Below, piece by piece: positions 51,171 to 60,837 of a DNA stretch of 64,000 nt. Position 1 is the first letter of the stretch. Every line of letters begins with the position of its first letter. Source of the DNA: an uncultured Candidatus Melainabacteria bacterium (GTDB lineage: Bacteria; Cyanobacteriota; Vampirovibrionia; Gastranaerophilales; Gastranaerophilaceae); the NCBI GenBank assembly GCA_934700385.1, contig CAKUXO010000009.1:5261-69260 (forward strand), in the 5' to 3' direction. Below the pieces are notes generated by a model, which was not told the DNA's origin, did not search any database, and worked only from the letters and a program-made list of their open reading frames with translations. Made by a program: the position numbers and the translations under genes.

Positions 51171-53639
51171 ATGATGTTAGAAAAAGAGTATTATCCTCAA
51201 CGTATTGAAAAAAAATGGTTTGATATTTGGGAAGAAACAAAACCCTATAAAGTTGACAATAACTCGCCAAAACCAAAATATTTTGCACTTTCAATGTTTC
51301 CATATCCATCTGGAAAACTTCACATGGGACACGTTAGAAACTACACAATTACAGACGTAGTTGCAAGATTTAAAAGAGCGCAAGGATACAATGTTCTTCA
51401 TCCAATGGGTTGGGATAGTTTTGGTTTACCTGCTGAAAATGCCGCCATTCAACACGGTGCAAACCCTGAAACTTGGACTTTAGAAAACATTAAATATATG
51501 ACCAAACAACTTAAAATGCTTGGTTTATCTGTTGATTGGGATAGAGAAGTTACAACTTGTTTACCTGATTATTATAAATGGACTCAGTGGTTATTTTTAC
51601 AACTTTATAAAAAAGGTTTAGCTTATAAAAAAACGGCACCTGTTAACTGGTGTGAACATTGTGCAACAGTTTTAGCTAATGAACAAGTAATAGACGGAAA
51701 ATGCTGGCGCTGCGACAATGAAGTTACAAAGAAAAACCTTTCTCAATGGTTCTTAAAAATAACAGATTATTCTGAAGAACTTCTTAAAGACCTTGATTTA
51801 CTTGATGGTTGGGGCGATAACGTTAAAACAATGCAATCTAACTGGATTGGTAAATCAACAGGTGCTATTTTAAAATTTAAAGTTAAAGAAATAGAGGGGC
51901 TTGAAATACCTGTTTATACAACAAGAGCAGACACCGCTTATGGTATTACATATTTAGTTGTGGCTCCTGAATATAAAGATATTGAAAAATTAACAACCCC
52001 TGAAAATCGTGAAGCAGTTAATCAATATCGTGAAAACGCTAAAAAATTATCTGAAATTGAAAGACTTTCAACAGAAAGAATTAAAACAGGTGTTCCTTTA
52101 GGAACACACATCATAAATCCTTTCACAGGCAGAGTTTGCCCTGTTTGGGTTGCTGATTATGCCCTTGTTGACTATGGAACAGGCGCAGTTATGGCTGTAC
52201 CATATCATGATGAAAGAGATTTTGACTTTGCTAAAAAATACAATCTTCCAATGATTCAAGTTATTGATGGCGAGGGTTTTGAAGAAGGTAAATGCTATAT
52301 TGAAAAAGGCGTTTTAGTTAATAGTGACGAATTTAACGGCATAAAAGCTCAAGAAGCTCGTGAAAAAATCACACAATACGCTAAAGATAAAGGTTTTGGA
52401 GAATTTAAAACCCAATACAGACTTCGTGACTGGTTAATTTCTCGTCAAAGATATTGGGGTGCACCAATTCCAATTGTATATTGCCCTAATTGCGGAGAAG
52501 TTGCAGTTGATGAAAAAGATTTACCGGTATTACTTCCAAAAGACGTTGATTTTACAGTAAAAGGTAAATCGCCAATCGAAACAAGTCCAACATTTAAAGA
52601 AACAATTTGTCCAAAATGTGGCGCAAAAGCTACAAGAGATACAGATACAATGGATACTTTCGTTTGTTCTAGTTGGTATTATCTTCGCTATTCTGACGCT
52701 AGAAACGATAAAGAATGTTTCAATCGTGATTTAGTAAATAAATGGCTGCCTGTTGATCAATACATTGGTGGTATTGAACACGCTATTTTACATTTACTTT
52801 ATTCAAGATTTTTCACAAAAGCTCTAAGAGATTGTAAACTTTTAGATTTTGATGAGCCATTCAGCAACCTTTTAACTCAAGGTATGGTATTAAAAGACGG
52901 TTCTAAAATGTCTAAATCTAAGGGTAATACGGTTGACCCTGATGATATCTATAAAAATTATGGGGCAGATACAGCAAGATTGTTTATCTTATCAGATTCA
53001 CCACCAGCTCGTGATTTTGATTGGACAGATGCTGGTGTAGAGGGCTGTTATAAGTTCATTTCAAGGGTTTATCGTCTATATTCAAAATATCAAGATAAAA
53101 TCAAATTAGATTATAATTTTGATGTAAAAAATCTAAATAAAAAAGATGATGACTTTGTTAGAAATATTCATATAGCTATCAAAAAAATTACTCACGATAT
53201 TCAAAACGAATTTCAATTTAACACAGTAATTTCAAGCTATAGAGAACTTACAAACGCTATTTATGACTATAGTAAAGATGAAAACACAATTAATTATGAT
53301 GTTTTAAGTTTTGGCTTATTAACATTATTAAAATTAATTTCACCTGTTTGTGTATTTATGAGTGAAGAAATTTATTCATCTCTTGGCGCAACTCAATCAA
53401 TCCATGAAATTCCTTGGTGCGAATTTGATGAAAACCTTGCAAAAACTTCTTCAATTACTTTAATTGTTCAAGTTAACGGCAAAATTAAAGATAAAATTGA
53501 AGTTGAAGAAGGTTTAGATAAAAATAAACTTGAAGAAATTGCAAAGCAAGCGCCAAAAACAAAAGAATTTATTGATGGAAAAACAATTGTTAAAGTGATT
53601 GTTGTTCCAAATAAATTAGTTAATATCGTTGTAAAATAA
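51171..53639 (+). CDS. leuS: Leucyl-tRNA synthetase
   Basis: Class I synthetase, 822 residues. FPYPSGKLHMGHVRNYT is the HIGH motif and KMSKSKGNTVDP the KMSKS loop; the editing (CP1) domain lies about 220-400; two Zn-like CxxC motifs occur (CEHC...CWRC near 160; CPNC and CPKCG near 440-480). Start could be ATG 51171 or 51174; SD AGGAATT fits the second better. Ends at a bidirectional terminator. Confidence 0.97.
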   Translation: MMLEKEYYPQRIEKKWFDIWEETKPYKVDNNSPKPKYFALSMFPYPSGKLHMGHVRNYTITDVVARFKRAQGYNVLHPMGWDSFGLPAENAAIQHGANPETWTLENIKYMTKQLKMLGLSVDWDREVTTCLPDYYKWTQWLFLQLYKKGLAYKKTAPVNWCEHCATVLANEQVIDGKCWRCDNEVTKKNLSQWFLKITDYSEELLKDLDLLDGWGDNVKTMQSNWIGKSTGAILKFKVKEIEGLEIPVYTTRADTAYGITYLVVAPEYKDIEKLTTPENREAVNQYRENAKKLSEIERLSTERIKTGVPLGTHIINPFTGRVCPVWVADYALVDYGTGAVMAVPYHDERDFDFAKKYNLPMIQVIDGEGFEEGKCYIEKGVLVNSDEFNGIKAQEAREKITQYAKDKGFGEFKTQYRLRDWLISRQRYWGAPIPIVYCPNCGEVAVDEKDLPVLLPKDVDFTVKGKSPIETSPTFKETICPKCGAKATRDTDTMDTFVCSSWYYLRYSDARNDKECFNRDLVNKWLPVDQYIGGIEHAILHLLYSRFFTKALRDCKLLDFDEPFSNLLTQGMVLKDGSKMSKSKGNTVDPDDIYKNYGADTARLFILSDSPPARDFDWTDAGVEGCYKFISRVYRLYSKYQDKIKLDYNFDVKNLNKKDDDFVRNIHIAIKKITHDIQNEFQFNTVISSYRELTNAIYDYSKDENTINYDVLSFGLLTLLKLISPVCVFMSEEIYSSLGATQSIHEIPWCEFDENLAKTSSITLIVQVNGKIKDKIEVEEGLDKNKLEEIAKQAPKTKEFIDGKTIVKVIVVPNKLVNIVVK

Positions 53640-53656
53640 TTAGTTTAATTACAATA

Positions 53657-53687
53657 AAATGCACCCCATTTAAAAGGGTGCATTTTT
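53657..53687. terminator. Bidirectional terminator between leuS and the repeat protein
   Basis: AAATGCACCC pairs with GGGTGCATTT around an 8-9 base loop, with T-runs both ways. Confidence 0.9.
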
Positions 53688-53703
53688 ATATATTAGCTTA
53701 ATC

Positions 53704-54375
53704 TTATTTTCCGTATTTTTCTAATAATCTTGCTTTTGTGGCTTCAATTTTATGTTCTTGAGCTAATTTATCGCCATATTTTCCTAATAATTTACCTTTT
53801 AATTCTTGTTGATCTAATAAGTTTTCAGTTTTTGTTTTACCGTTAAGCTCAAAAACAACTGCACTTGAAACAGCTTTTGTATTTGCTTTTTCACCTGTTA
53901 CAAAGTCAGCTAATTTATTAGCACTATCTTCAAGGAATGTTTGAGCACTTTTTTCAGCTGATTTATTAGCTTTTTTACCTGTTACAAAATCAGCAATATC
54001 AGCTTTTTTAGCAGTTTTTTCTAGGGCAATAGTAGGAATTGCTGGTTTTTTAACAGGAATTTCAGAAGTAATTTTTTTACCTGTTACAAAATCAGCAATA
54101 TCAGCTTTTTTAGCAGTTTTTTCTAGGGCAATAGCAGGAATTGCTGTTTTTTTAACAGGAATTTCAGAAGTAATTTTATCAATTCTAGGAGTAACAACTT
54201 GTTTTTGTGCTACTTTAGCTTTCATTGAACTAGCAAGAGAATCTAGTGCGTTAGCTAATTTTACCTCACCTTGTTCTAGCGCAGGTTTTGCTTTTTGAGC
54301 AGCTTTTGAACAAACTTGTTTACCAACAGAAGCAGTTTTAGCTGTTACATTTTGGAACACTTTTCCTATAGACAT
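53704..54375 (-). CDS. Lys/Ala-rich protein with 34-residue tandem repeats, unknown
   Basis: 223 residues, basic, no signal peptide or TM. The N-terminus (1-65) is helical (MSIGKVFQNVTAKTASVGKQ). Two near-identical 34-residue units follow (KITSEIPVKK-AIP-IALEK-TAKKADIADFVTG), then more diverged DFVTG-containing copies. The last part is helical. SD AAAGGAGATAATA. The repeats derive from a 102-bp DNA duplication. Function unknown; the repeat composition suggests a structural or binding role. Confidence 0.55.
   Translation of the reverse strand: MSIGKVFQNVTAKTASVGKQVCSKAAQKAKPALEQGEVKLANALDSLASSMKAKVAQKQVVTPRIDKITSEIPVKKTAIPAIALEKTAKKADIADFVTGKKITSEIPVKKPAIPTIALEKTAKKADIADFVTGKKANKSAEKSAQTFLEDSANKLADFVTGEKANTKAVSSAVVFELNGKTKTENLLDQQELKGKLLGKYGDKLAQEHKIEATKARLLEKYGK
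53977..54180. repeat. Two tandem 102-bp copies
   Basis: Copy 1 at 53977-54078, copy 2 at 54079-54180. They differ at only a few positions (the copy ends near 54177). In frame, so each encodes 34 residues. Confidence 0.9.
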
Positions 54376-54430
54376 GTTATTATCTCCTTTAATTTTCTAA
54401 CTGGCACTTTAGCTTAAAAACATATAAATA

Positions 54431-54463
54431 AAAAAAATTGTCCTCAAAAGAGACAATTTTTTT
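54431..54463 (-). terminator. Second of two tandem terminator hairpins
   Basis: AAAAATTGTC, loop, GACAATTTTTTT with short G/T-rich loop; A- and T-runs on both sides. Confidence 0.7.
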
Positions 54464-54472
54464 ACAAAACTT

Positions 54473-54503
54473 AAAAAAGCTGTCTTAAAAAAGACAGCTT
54501 TTA
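54473..54503 (-). terminator. Terminator of the EF-hand-like gene
   Basis: AAAAAAGCTGTCTT and AAGACAGCTTTT. Stem of about 10 bp; T-run on the minus strand. Confidence 0.8.
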
Positions 54504-54509
54504 TTATCC

Positions 54510-55223
54510 TTAACCCTTTTTATAATGTTCCAGTTTATCACTTTTTTCTTGTTTATCAACAATTCCATCGCCATCTAAATCGATATTTGTAATTTCTGCT
54601 ATTGGATTTCCATTTTCATCATATTCATAAGTATAAGTTATTTTCTTTTCTTCAGTTGTAACAGTTGTTTTTTGACCGTTATCATCATATAAAGTTGTTG
54701 AAGTTAATTCTTTTTCACCATCTTCATTATAAGTATATTCATTCATAAATTGGGTTACACCGTTTTCATTAGCAAAATATTCTTGCTCTTGGTTTATTTG
54801 TCCATCGGCGTTTGAATCAATTTTATGAACAGCGCCACCATCTTCTTTTTCCGAATAATATTCAATGTTATCAACTTTACCGTCGCCATCTTGGTCAGAT
54901 AATTGAGTTAAAATTGTGCCATTTTCGTCCATAATTACACAAATATCAGACATCATTTTTAGCGCATCGGCACTATATAATCCATTTGCATCCGGTTTAT
55001 TTTCTGCAAAGAATTTGTTAGCTGCTTCAATTCTATCTTGAAGATCGCTAAATTGAATTTCATCCCCTTTATATGGATTATCTTGATTAAAAACAGATAT
55101 GTCACCATATTGAGAAATATCATTTAATTGTTGTGTTTGCTCTTGAACTTGTTGTTGAACTTGTTGCGCTTGCGCTTGTTGTGCTTGCAATTGTTGTTGT
55201 TGATAATTAACATTGTTAATCAT
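54510..55223 (-). CDS. EF-hand/dockerin-like calcium-loop protein with poly-Gln N-terminus
   Basis: 237 residues, acidic. A Gln-rich N-terminus (8-33), then three loops of the EF-hand/dockerin DxDxDG type: DQDGDGKVD (about 110), DSNADGQIN (about 138) and DLDGDGIVDK (about 222). Between them are beta-like YD-repeats (YTYEYDENGNPIAE). Ca2+ binding is inferred from the loops. No signal peptide is seen, so the site of action is unclear. ATACTTTATATA sits about 80 bases upstream on its strand. Confidence 0.6.
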   Translation of the reverse strand: MINNVNYQQQQLQAQQAQAQQVQQQVQEQTQQLNDISQYGDISVFNQDNPYKGDEIQFSDLQDRIEAANKFFAENKPDANGLYSADALKMMSDICVIMDENGTILTQLSDQDGDGKVDNIEYYSEKEDGGAVHKIDSNADGQINQEQEYFANENGVTQFMNEYTYNEDGEKELTSTTLYDDNGQKTTVTTEEKKITYTYEYDENGNPIAEITNIDLDGDGIVDKQEKSDKLEHYKKG

Positions 55224-55370
55224 AATAAATCCTCGTTGTTTTCTTTTTACTCTACTTACTCTCTTTTAATATTTTTACATTCTCTTGAAATATGTCTTAC
55301 TTATATATAAAGTATTGATGAGTAAAAAAATTGCCTTTTTAGAATTTATTTAATTAACATTTCTTAACAC

Positions 55371-56831
55371 TTAATCGTTAAAAACTTTCGTAACTTCTTC
55401 TCTATCATCAAAATGAATTGTTTTATCTTTTAGAATTTGATAGTCTTCATGCCCTTTTCCGGCTAAAACTAAAACATCATTTTCATTTGAAATATCTTTT
55501 AAAAGTTTAATTGCAAGATGTCTATCTGCTTCAACGAACACAGTTTTAGGGTTAATCAAAGCAAGTCCAGATAAAATATCCGTGATGATTTGTTGTGGGT
55601 CCTCTCCCCTTGGATTGTCAGATGTGATAATTATTTTATCGCAAAGTTGTTGAGCAATTTTACCCATTTTTGGACGTTTTGTACAATCACGATTGCCACC
55701 ACAGCCAAACATACAGATTAAATTACCATCTTTTGGAGTTAATTCCCTTGCTGCTCTTAAAATATTTTCAAGCCCATCTGGCGTGTGGGCATAATCAACA
55801 ATAACCATAGGGTTTGTTCTAACTATTTCAAACCTGCCCGCAACGCAACGAGTGTCTTCAAGAGCATTTTTAATTGTTTCAAAGCTAATTCCGTTTAAAA
55901 GCCCTGCGCCAATTGCAGCAAGACAATTATAAACGCTGAACATTCCGTTTAAATGTAATTTAAAACTAAGAGTTTCATTTTGATAAGAGCAATCAAACTT
56001 AACGCCATCTGGCATAAAATCTATGTTTTTAGCGACTAAATCAGCATTTGTTTTAGCGCCATAAGTTAAAACTCTTACCCCTTTTGGGATAACTTCTAAG
56101 AATTTTTTAGCATACTTATCATCATTATTAATAACCGCAAAACTGCCTTCTTTAAGACTTTTAAAGAGTTTTGCTTTTGCATTAAAATAATTTTCCATTG
56201 TAATATGATAATCAAGGTGATCTTGAGTTAAATTAGTGAAAATCGCACCTGAAAAATTACAATTTTTAACTCTAGATTGATCAAGTGCATGGCTTGAAAC
56301 TTCAGTAATAACGTTTAAAATATCTGCTTTTAAAATTTTAGATAGGGTTTCTTGCATTTGTGGCGCTTGAGGAGTTGTGTGTTTTGCTTCAAGGTAATCA
56401 TCATTTGAAGCGAATTTATAACCAAGAGTACCAATAAGAGCGCATTTTTTCTTATCTTGTTCAAAGATTTTTTGAACTAAGTGAGCAACCGTAGTTTTAC
56501 CATTTGTTCCTGTAACACCCATTAAATTAAGCTCATAAGATGGATTATGATAAAAAACCGCCGCTAAATCAGCAATACTTTCTTGGGTTGATTTTACCAC
56601 AAGTTGAGGAATTTCGATGTTTAAAGGTTTTTCTGTCATCAGGGCTACTGCGCCTTTTTCAAAAGCAGCTTGGGCGAAGTTATGACCATCAACGTGTTCA
56701 CCTTTTAAGCAAACAAAAATTTCATGAGAATTAATTGTATTTGAATTGTATGAAATTCCTTTGATATCAACATCTTTAAAATTTAAAACTTCTTTTACTT
56801 CAATATTTTTAATTATATTACTTAAATTCAT
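55371..56831 (-). CDS. murE: UDP-MurNAc-tripeptide synthetase MurE, meso-DAP type
   Basis: Adds meso-diaminopimelate to UDP-MurNAc-L-Ala-D-Glu. 486 residues. ATP loop VTGTNGKTTVAHL (from about 110), and the DNPRGEDPQQI motif near 405, whose Arg marks meso-DAP (not Lys) specificity. Last gene of the minus-strand division cluster, 42 bases after ftsI. Cell wall is therefore Gram-negative/cyanobacterial type. Confidence 0.97.
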   Translation of the reverse strand: MNLSNIIKNIEVKEVLNFKDVDIKGISYNSNTINSHEIFVCLKGEHVDGHNFAQAAFEKGAVALMTEKPLNIEIPQLVVKSTQESIADLAAVFYHNPSYELNLMGVTGTNGKTTVAHLVQKIFEQDKKKCALIGTLGYKFASNDDYLEAKHTTPQAPQMQETLSKILKADILNVITEVSSHALDQSRVKNCNFSGAIFTNLTQDHLDYHITMENYFNAKAKLFKSLKEGSFAVINNDDKYAKKFLEVIPKGVRVLTYGAKTNADLVAKNIDFMPDGVKFDCSYQNETLSFKLHLNGMFSVYNCLAAIGAGLLNGISFETIKNALEDTRCVAGRFEIVRTNPMVIVDYAHTPDGLENILRAARELTPKDGNLICMFGCGGNRDCTKRPKMGKIAQQLCDKIIITSDNPRGEDPQQIITDILSGLALINPKTVFVEADRHLAIKLLKDISNENDVLVLAGKGHEDYQILKDKTIHFDDREEVTKVFND

Positions 56832-56873
56832 AGCTATTCCTCTTTGATTTTTTATTATATTCTAACAGAAAAA

Positions 56874-58577
56874 TTATTTTTTAGCTTTATCAGGAACTAA
56901 ATTTAATATTCTAACTATTTCTGTTGAAATTTCTTTAAATACGGGTGCTGCAACAGTTGAACCCCAAATTCCCTCACCAGATGGAGAATCTACAACAACA
57001 TACAATAATACTTTTGGATTTGACGCAGGAAAATAGCCAATCATTGAAGTATAAAGTTTGTTTGAATAACCTCTACCGTTTGTGTTAGGACGTTTTGAAG
57101 TACCCGTTTTAGCAGCAATATAATAATCATCCATTTTTGCCGGATTTTTACCATTTTCCATTGATTTAACAAGAAGTTGAGTAATGTCTTTTGCGTCTTG
57201 TTCTTCTAAAACCCTTCTTTTAACAATTTTTTGTTCAGCTTCTTCAGGGGTGTATTTAATTACATGTGGCGTCACCCAAACACCATTATTTGCAATTGCA
57301 CTAACCGCAGCCGCCATTTGTATAACTGTTGTTGAAGCACCATAGCCATAACCCATTGTCGCATGAGTCGCTGTATCCCAATATTTTGGAGAAGGTAAAA
57401 GCCCAGCAGATTCCCCAGGAAGGTCAATTCCTGTTTTTTCACCATAATTAAATAGTTTTAAACTATCATAAAACTCTCTATCAGTCATCATTTGAGCAAT
57501 TTTAATTGAAGCAATATTTGATGAATGTTCAAATAAATATACAAGGTCAATTAGCCCAGGAGCGCCTTTAGAACGATAATCGTAGTTAGATACATCCCAC
57601 CAGCCAATTTTCATCTTACCTGTATCATTAATTTTAGAATTTTTATTGATTTTTTTATTCATAAAACCACAAGCAACAGTGATTATTTTAAAAGTTGACC
57701 CAGGAGGGTAAACATCAGATATTGCCCAGTTTTTCATTTCTTGCATTGTATATTTACCATAATTATTTGGGTCATAATTAGGTGCTAGTGCAAGCGCTAG
57801 TATTTCGCCTGAAGATGGCTCAATCACAATCGCAGCCGCTCTTGGTGCGTGATATTTTTGAATTGCTGCAAGAAGATATTTTTCGCAGACGTGTTGAACG
57901 GCGCTATCAATTGTTAAAGTTAAAGTTTTACCTTTAACAGGTGCTGAAATATCAGCTGGATTTACATTAATGTTATAAATAATATCGCCATTTGGCGCTT
58001 TTTCATAAGTTATTGTTTTATCAACATATTCAAGGTAATTTTTCGCTTTATATTCTACACCCCCAGCAGTATCAGCGTTAGGGTTATAAAAACCAAGAAT
58101 ATGAGAAGCCAAAGTTCCTTGAGGATAAACTCTTTTGTTTTTAACTTCGTAAGAAAGCTCTCTTAAACCTTTCTTTTTAATTTCACGGATGGTTTTTCTA
58201 TCAATATCTTTTTTAATTGTAATGATTTTTTTATTTGTTTGAGATAATTTTTTAGTTAATTCAGGCACAGGAATTTTAACATAAGGCGCTAAAATATTTG
58301 CTAATTGTTCGGGAGTATTGTCATAATATTCTGGATGAGCATATAAAATAAAAGTTGTTTTATCTGCTGCTAATTTAAAACCATATCTATCAACAATTTC
58401 ACCCCTTAAAACATACATTTTAGAAGTTCTTTGGGTTTTGGCTTTCATTTTACAATGTCTTATGTCAAAAACTTGTAAGAAAAATAAATATAAAGATAAA
58501 CCGATACAAGCGGTGTAAAAAAATAGCTGCAGACAGCCGACTCTGCTGTCAAATCTGCTTCTTAACTTTTCTTTCAA
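56874..58577 (-). CDS. ftsI: Peptidoglycan D,D-transpeptidase FtsI (PBP3 type)
   Basis: Divisome transpeptidase, 567 residues. TM helix (about 15-37); RGEIVDRYGFKLA in the dimerisation domain; catalytic Ser294 and Lys297 in PPGSTFKI; SxN motif Ser352-Ser-Asn354; KTGT near 493. No PASTA repeats. Location in the rsmH-ftsL-ftsI-murE order makes FtsI more likely than the elongasome PBP2. Confidence 0.93.
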   Translation of the reverse strand: MKEKLRSRFDSRVGCLQLFFYTACIGLSLYLFFLQVFDIRHCKMKAKTQRTSKMYVLRGEIVDRYGFKLAADKTTFILYAHPEYYDNTPEQLANILAPYVKIPVPELTKKLSQTNKKIITIKKDIDRKTIREIKKKGLRELSYEVKNKRVYPQGTLASHILGFYNPNADTAGGVEYKAKNYLEYVDKTITYEKAPNGDIIYNINVNPADISAPVKGKTLTLTIDSAVQHVCEKYLLAAIQKYHAPRAAAIVIEPSSGEILALALAPNYDPNNYGKYTMQEMKNWAISDVYPPGSTFKIITVACGFMNKKINKNSKINDTGKMKIGWWDVSNYDYRSKGAPGLIDLVYLFEHSSNIASIKIAQMMTDREFYDSLKLFNYGEKTGIDLPGESAGLLPSPKYWDTATHATMGYGYGASTTVIQMAAAVSAIANNGVWVTPHVIKYTPEEAEQKIVKRRVLEEQDAKDITQLLVKSMENGKNPAKMDDYYIAAKTGTSKRPNTNGRGYSNKLYTSMIGYFPASNPKVLLYVVVDSPSGEGIWGSTVAAPVFKEISTEIVRILNLVPDKAKK

Positions 58578-58591
58578 AACTTCCCCTTTTA

Positions 58592-59143
58592 TTAATAGCT
58601 CACAACAAGCGAATGTTTAGCAGGCTTTTGCTTGTCATAATTAAAATTAGGTAAATCAATAGCGTCAACTTCAACAACTTGCTTTGCTCTTTCTAAAATA
58701 TTAGTTTTAGAAACCGCTTTATCGATATTGTAATAAGATTGCAAAGAATCTACTTTGTTTTGTAGTTCTTCATTTTCATAGTTTAATTCTAGTGTAGCAC
58801 GACTTATTTTGTTTAATTGAACCTCTTTACAAGAAACAAAATAATAACAAATCAAACAAAATAGAACCAATGTTCCTAAAATAACATATAAAAAAGTGTT
58901 AACCCTTTGAATAATCATTTCTTTATATGATTTTTCATTAACGAAATAACCGCTAATTATTTGATTATTTACAACAGCAGGGTTAATCGGATTTGAAACA
59001 GTTGAATTTTCATAGATTATTTGTTCACTTGTTTCAATGATTACTTCTTCTTTTTTGTTTTTCTTGTTTTTTGAACTATTTATTTTATTTATTGTTTTAT
59101 TAAAAGACGGTTTCAAAATGACCTCGTTAGATTTTTTTCGCAA
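58592..59143 (-). CDS. ftsL: FtsL-like cell division protein
   Basis: 183 residues. A cytoplasmic Lys/Asn/Glu-rich N-terminus (about 1-75), one TM helix (about 85-108), then a short coiled coil (ISRATLELNYENEELQNKVD) and an extracytoplasmic tail. This topology and position between rsmH and ftsI fit FtsL, although sequence similarity is low as usual for FtsL. Overlaps rsmH by 17 bases. Confidence 0.7.
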   Translation of the reverse strand: MRKKSNEVILKPSFNKTINKINSSKNKKNKKEEVIIETSEQIIYENSTVSNPINPAVVNNQIISGYFVNEKSYKEMIIQRVNTFLYVILGTLVLFCLICYYFVSCKEVQLNKISRATLELNYENEELQNKVDSLQSYYNIDKAVSKTNILERAKQVVEVDAIDLPNFNYDKQKPAKHSLVVSY

Positions 59144-60077
59144 CTCTTAGCTTAGCGCTTCTTGAAGGTGGATTGATTTTTAATTCTTCATCTGATGCAA
59201 CAATCGGTTTTTTGTTGATTATTTCTAACATCTTACCGCCACAAGTGCAAACAGGGGCATATTTATCACATCTACAAGAAGAATATAATTTCAAGGTACG
59301 CTTTGCTAATCTATCCTCTAAGGAATGAAAAGATAACAAACTTATTATAGCACCAACATCTAATAAATTGATAACTTTTAATAATGTATTTTCAAAATTT
59401 AACAATTCATGATTAACTTCAATTCTAAGTGCTTGAAAAACCCTTGTTGCAGGGTGAATTTTAGTTTTAATTTTTGGAGTTGAATTAACAATTAAATTAC
59501 TTAATTCTAAAGTTGTTTTAATTGGGCGATTTTTCACAATTGCGCTTGCAATTCTTTTAGAAAATCTTTCTTCGCCATAGGTTGAAAATATTTCAACAAG
59601 CTCTTTTTCAGAATATTTGTTAATAATATCGTAAGCACAAAAATCTTGATTTTGATTAAAACGCATGTCCAATGGTGCGTCTTTCATAAAGCTAAAACCA
59701 CGCTCTTGACAAGTTAATTGATGATATGAAGCGCCAAGGTCGAAAATTACCCCGCCTGTAATTTTATCAATTCCTAAAGAAGCAAGATGTTTATCTATAT
59801 CAAGATAAGAACCCTTAATTATTGTTAAATTTTTATAATCTTTGAGACGATTTGAAGCAAACTGAATGGCGTCATCATCTACATCAAAGGAAATTAATCT
59901 GCCATTTGGAGAAATTCTTTTTAAAATTTCTTCGCTATGTCCGCCCCCACCAAGAGTACAATCAACAAAAATTTTATCAGAATTATAACAATTTAGAGAA
60001 TCAACAACTTCATTTTTCATTACAGTATAATGAACAAAAGTTTCTAGAATATTCTTTTTTTCCACTTTTTCACTCAT
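59127..60077 (-). CDS. rsmH: 16S rRNA (cytosine(1402)-N4)-methyltransferase RsmH (MraW)
   Basis: Methylates C1402 of 16S rRNA. 316 residues. HYTVMKNEVVDSLN and FVDCTLGGGGHSEEIL (SAM-binding) start the protein; GVIFDLGASYHQLT and LSFHSLEDRLAKR follow; RSAKLRVAKK at the C-terminus is the family end. ATG immediately follows the upstream stop. Confidence 0.97.
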   Translation of the reverse strand: MSEKVEKKNILETFVHYTVMKNEVVDSLNCYNSDKIFVDCTLGGGGHSEEILKRISPNGRLISFDVDDDAIQFASNRLKDYKNLTIIKGSYLDIDKHLASLGIDKITGGVIFDLGASYHQLTCQERGFSFMKDAPLDMRFNQNQDFCAYDIINKYSEKELVEIFSTYGEERFSKRIASAIVKNRPIKTTLELSNLIVNSTPKIKTKIHPATRVFQALRIEVNHELLNFENTLLKVINLLDVGAIISLLSFHSLEDRLAKRTLKLYSSCRCDKYAPVCTCGGKMLEIINKKPIVASDEELKINPPSRSAKLRVAKKI

Positions 60078-60458
60078 TTAAAAATTTATAATTCTTTTTA
60101 CTTTTTGCATAAACGTTTTAAAATTGTCATCTCCATCTGAAATTATATCATCAGTATGATATTTAAGATATTGATTGATGATGTTTTGAGGTAAAGTTTT
60201 ATTTTGTTTAAAGGCTTCTGCTATATCAGATAAAAAATTATCTTGAATTTGAGCATAACCTTTAACGCTTTTTCTAAGGTCCTCATCAGCTTCTCTGTGC
60301 ATTAAAGCGTCAAAAGCACATTTAATGTTGATATCATCTTTATCATTTGGAAACTTTGAAAGAGCCTCTTGAACAGTTATTTTAGAAACAAGAACATCAT
60401 TAATTAAATTTGCAACCAATAATCTGTTTTCAAATTTCTTTAATTCTTTGCTTTCCAT
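60078..60458 (-). CDS. Small helical protein between the BlaI-like regulator and RsmH
   Basis: 126 residues from ATG 60458 (MESKELKKFENRLL; GGTGA lies 9 bases upstream); an ATG at 60467 overlaps the regulator gene. All-helical, charged, no TM. No family recognised. Its stop abuts the rsmH start. Being inside the operon it may have a cell-division or regulatory role (inference). Confidence 0.5.
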   Translation of the reverse strand: MESKELKKFENRLLVANLINDVLVSKITVQEALSKFPNDKDDINIKCAFDALMHREADEDLRKSVKGYAQIQDNFLSDIAEAFKQNKTLPQNIINQYLKYHTDDIISDGDDNFKTFMQKVKRIINF

Positions 60459-60459
60459 A

Positions 60460-60813
60460 TTATACATTCACCAATTTAGAGTCCATCATTGTTTTTAAAA
60501 CATTTGATAATCTTGATAAATCACCTTGGCAATATCTGTTTGCTATTTCATTTAGTGAATTAACAAGGACATCTTGATTTGAATAAGCTGTTCTATAATA
60601 AAATTTTCTTCCTTGTTTAAACCTTAAAAGAATATTTTTTTCAAAAAGTCTGTCCATTACAGTTTTAATTGTAGTATATGCACGCTTTTCATCATCATTT
60701 TGGCTTAAGAAATTATAAACATCTTTAACGGAATTGGTGTAGATTCCTTCTTTTTCCATTTTCCAAAGTGTTGATAATATTGCGCTTTCTAAAGTACCAT
60801 GTTTAGATAGCAT
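60460..60813 (-). CDS. BlaI/MecI-family transcriptional repressor
   Basis: 117 residues. N-terminal winged helix (about 5-80): LESAILSTLWKMEKEGIYTN, the KTVMDRLFEKN recognition helix and the KFYYRTAY wing; C-terminal dimerisation helices follow. BlaI regulators repress beta-lactamase or PBP genes and are usually cleaved by a BlaR1 membrane protease; no BlaR1 is adjacent. It is the first cytoplasmic regulator in the division operon, where other bacteria have mraZ. It overlaps the next gene by 8 bases only if the upstream ATG is used. Confidence 0.85.
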   Translation of the reverse strand: MLSKHGTLESAILSTLWKMEKEGIYTNSVKDVYNFLSQNDDEKRAYTTIKTVMDRLFEKNILLRFKQGRKFYYRTAYSNQDVLVNSLNEIANRYCQGDLSRLSNVLKTMMDSKLVNV

Positions 60814-60837
60814 ACATATTCCTTTCTAATTTAGTGA

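Noticed and set aside
8415..55315. ATACTTTATATA element upstream of three unknown genes (8415, 20613, and 55304 reversed)
   Set aside because: Pure AT/TATA-like sequence; easily recurs by chance in AT-rich promoters. A genome count would be needed before calling it a regulon signal.
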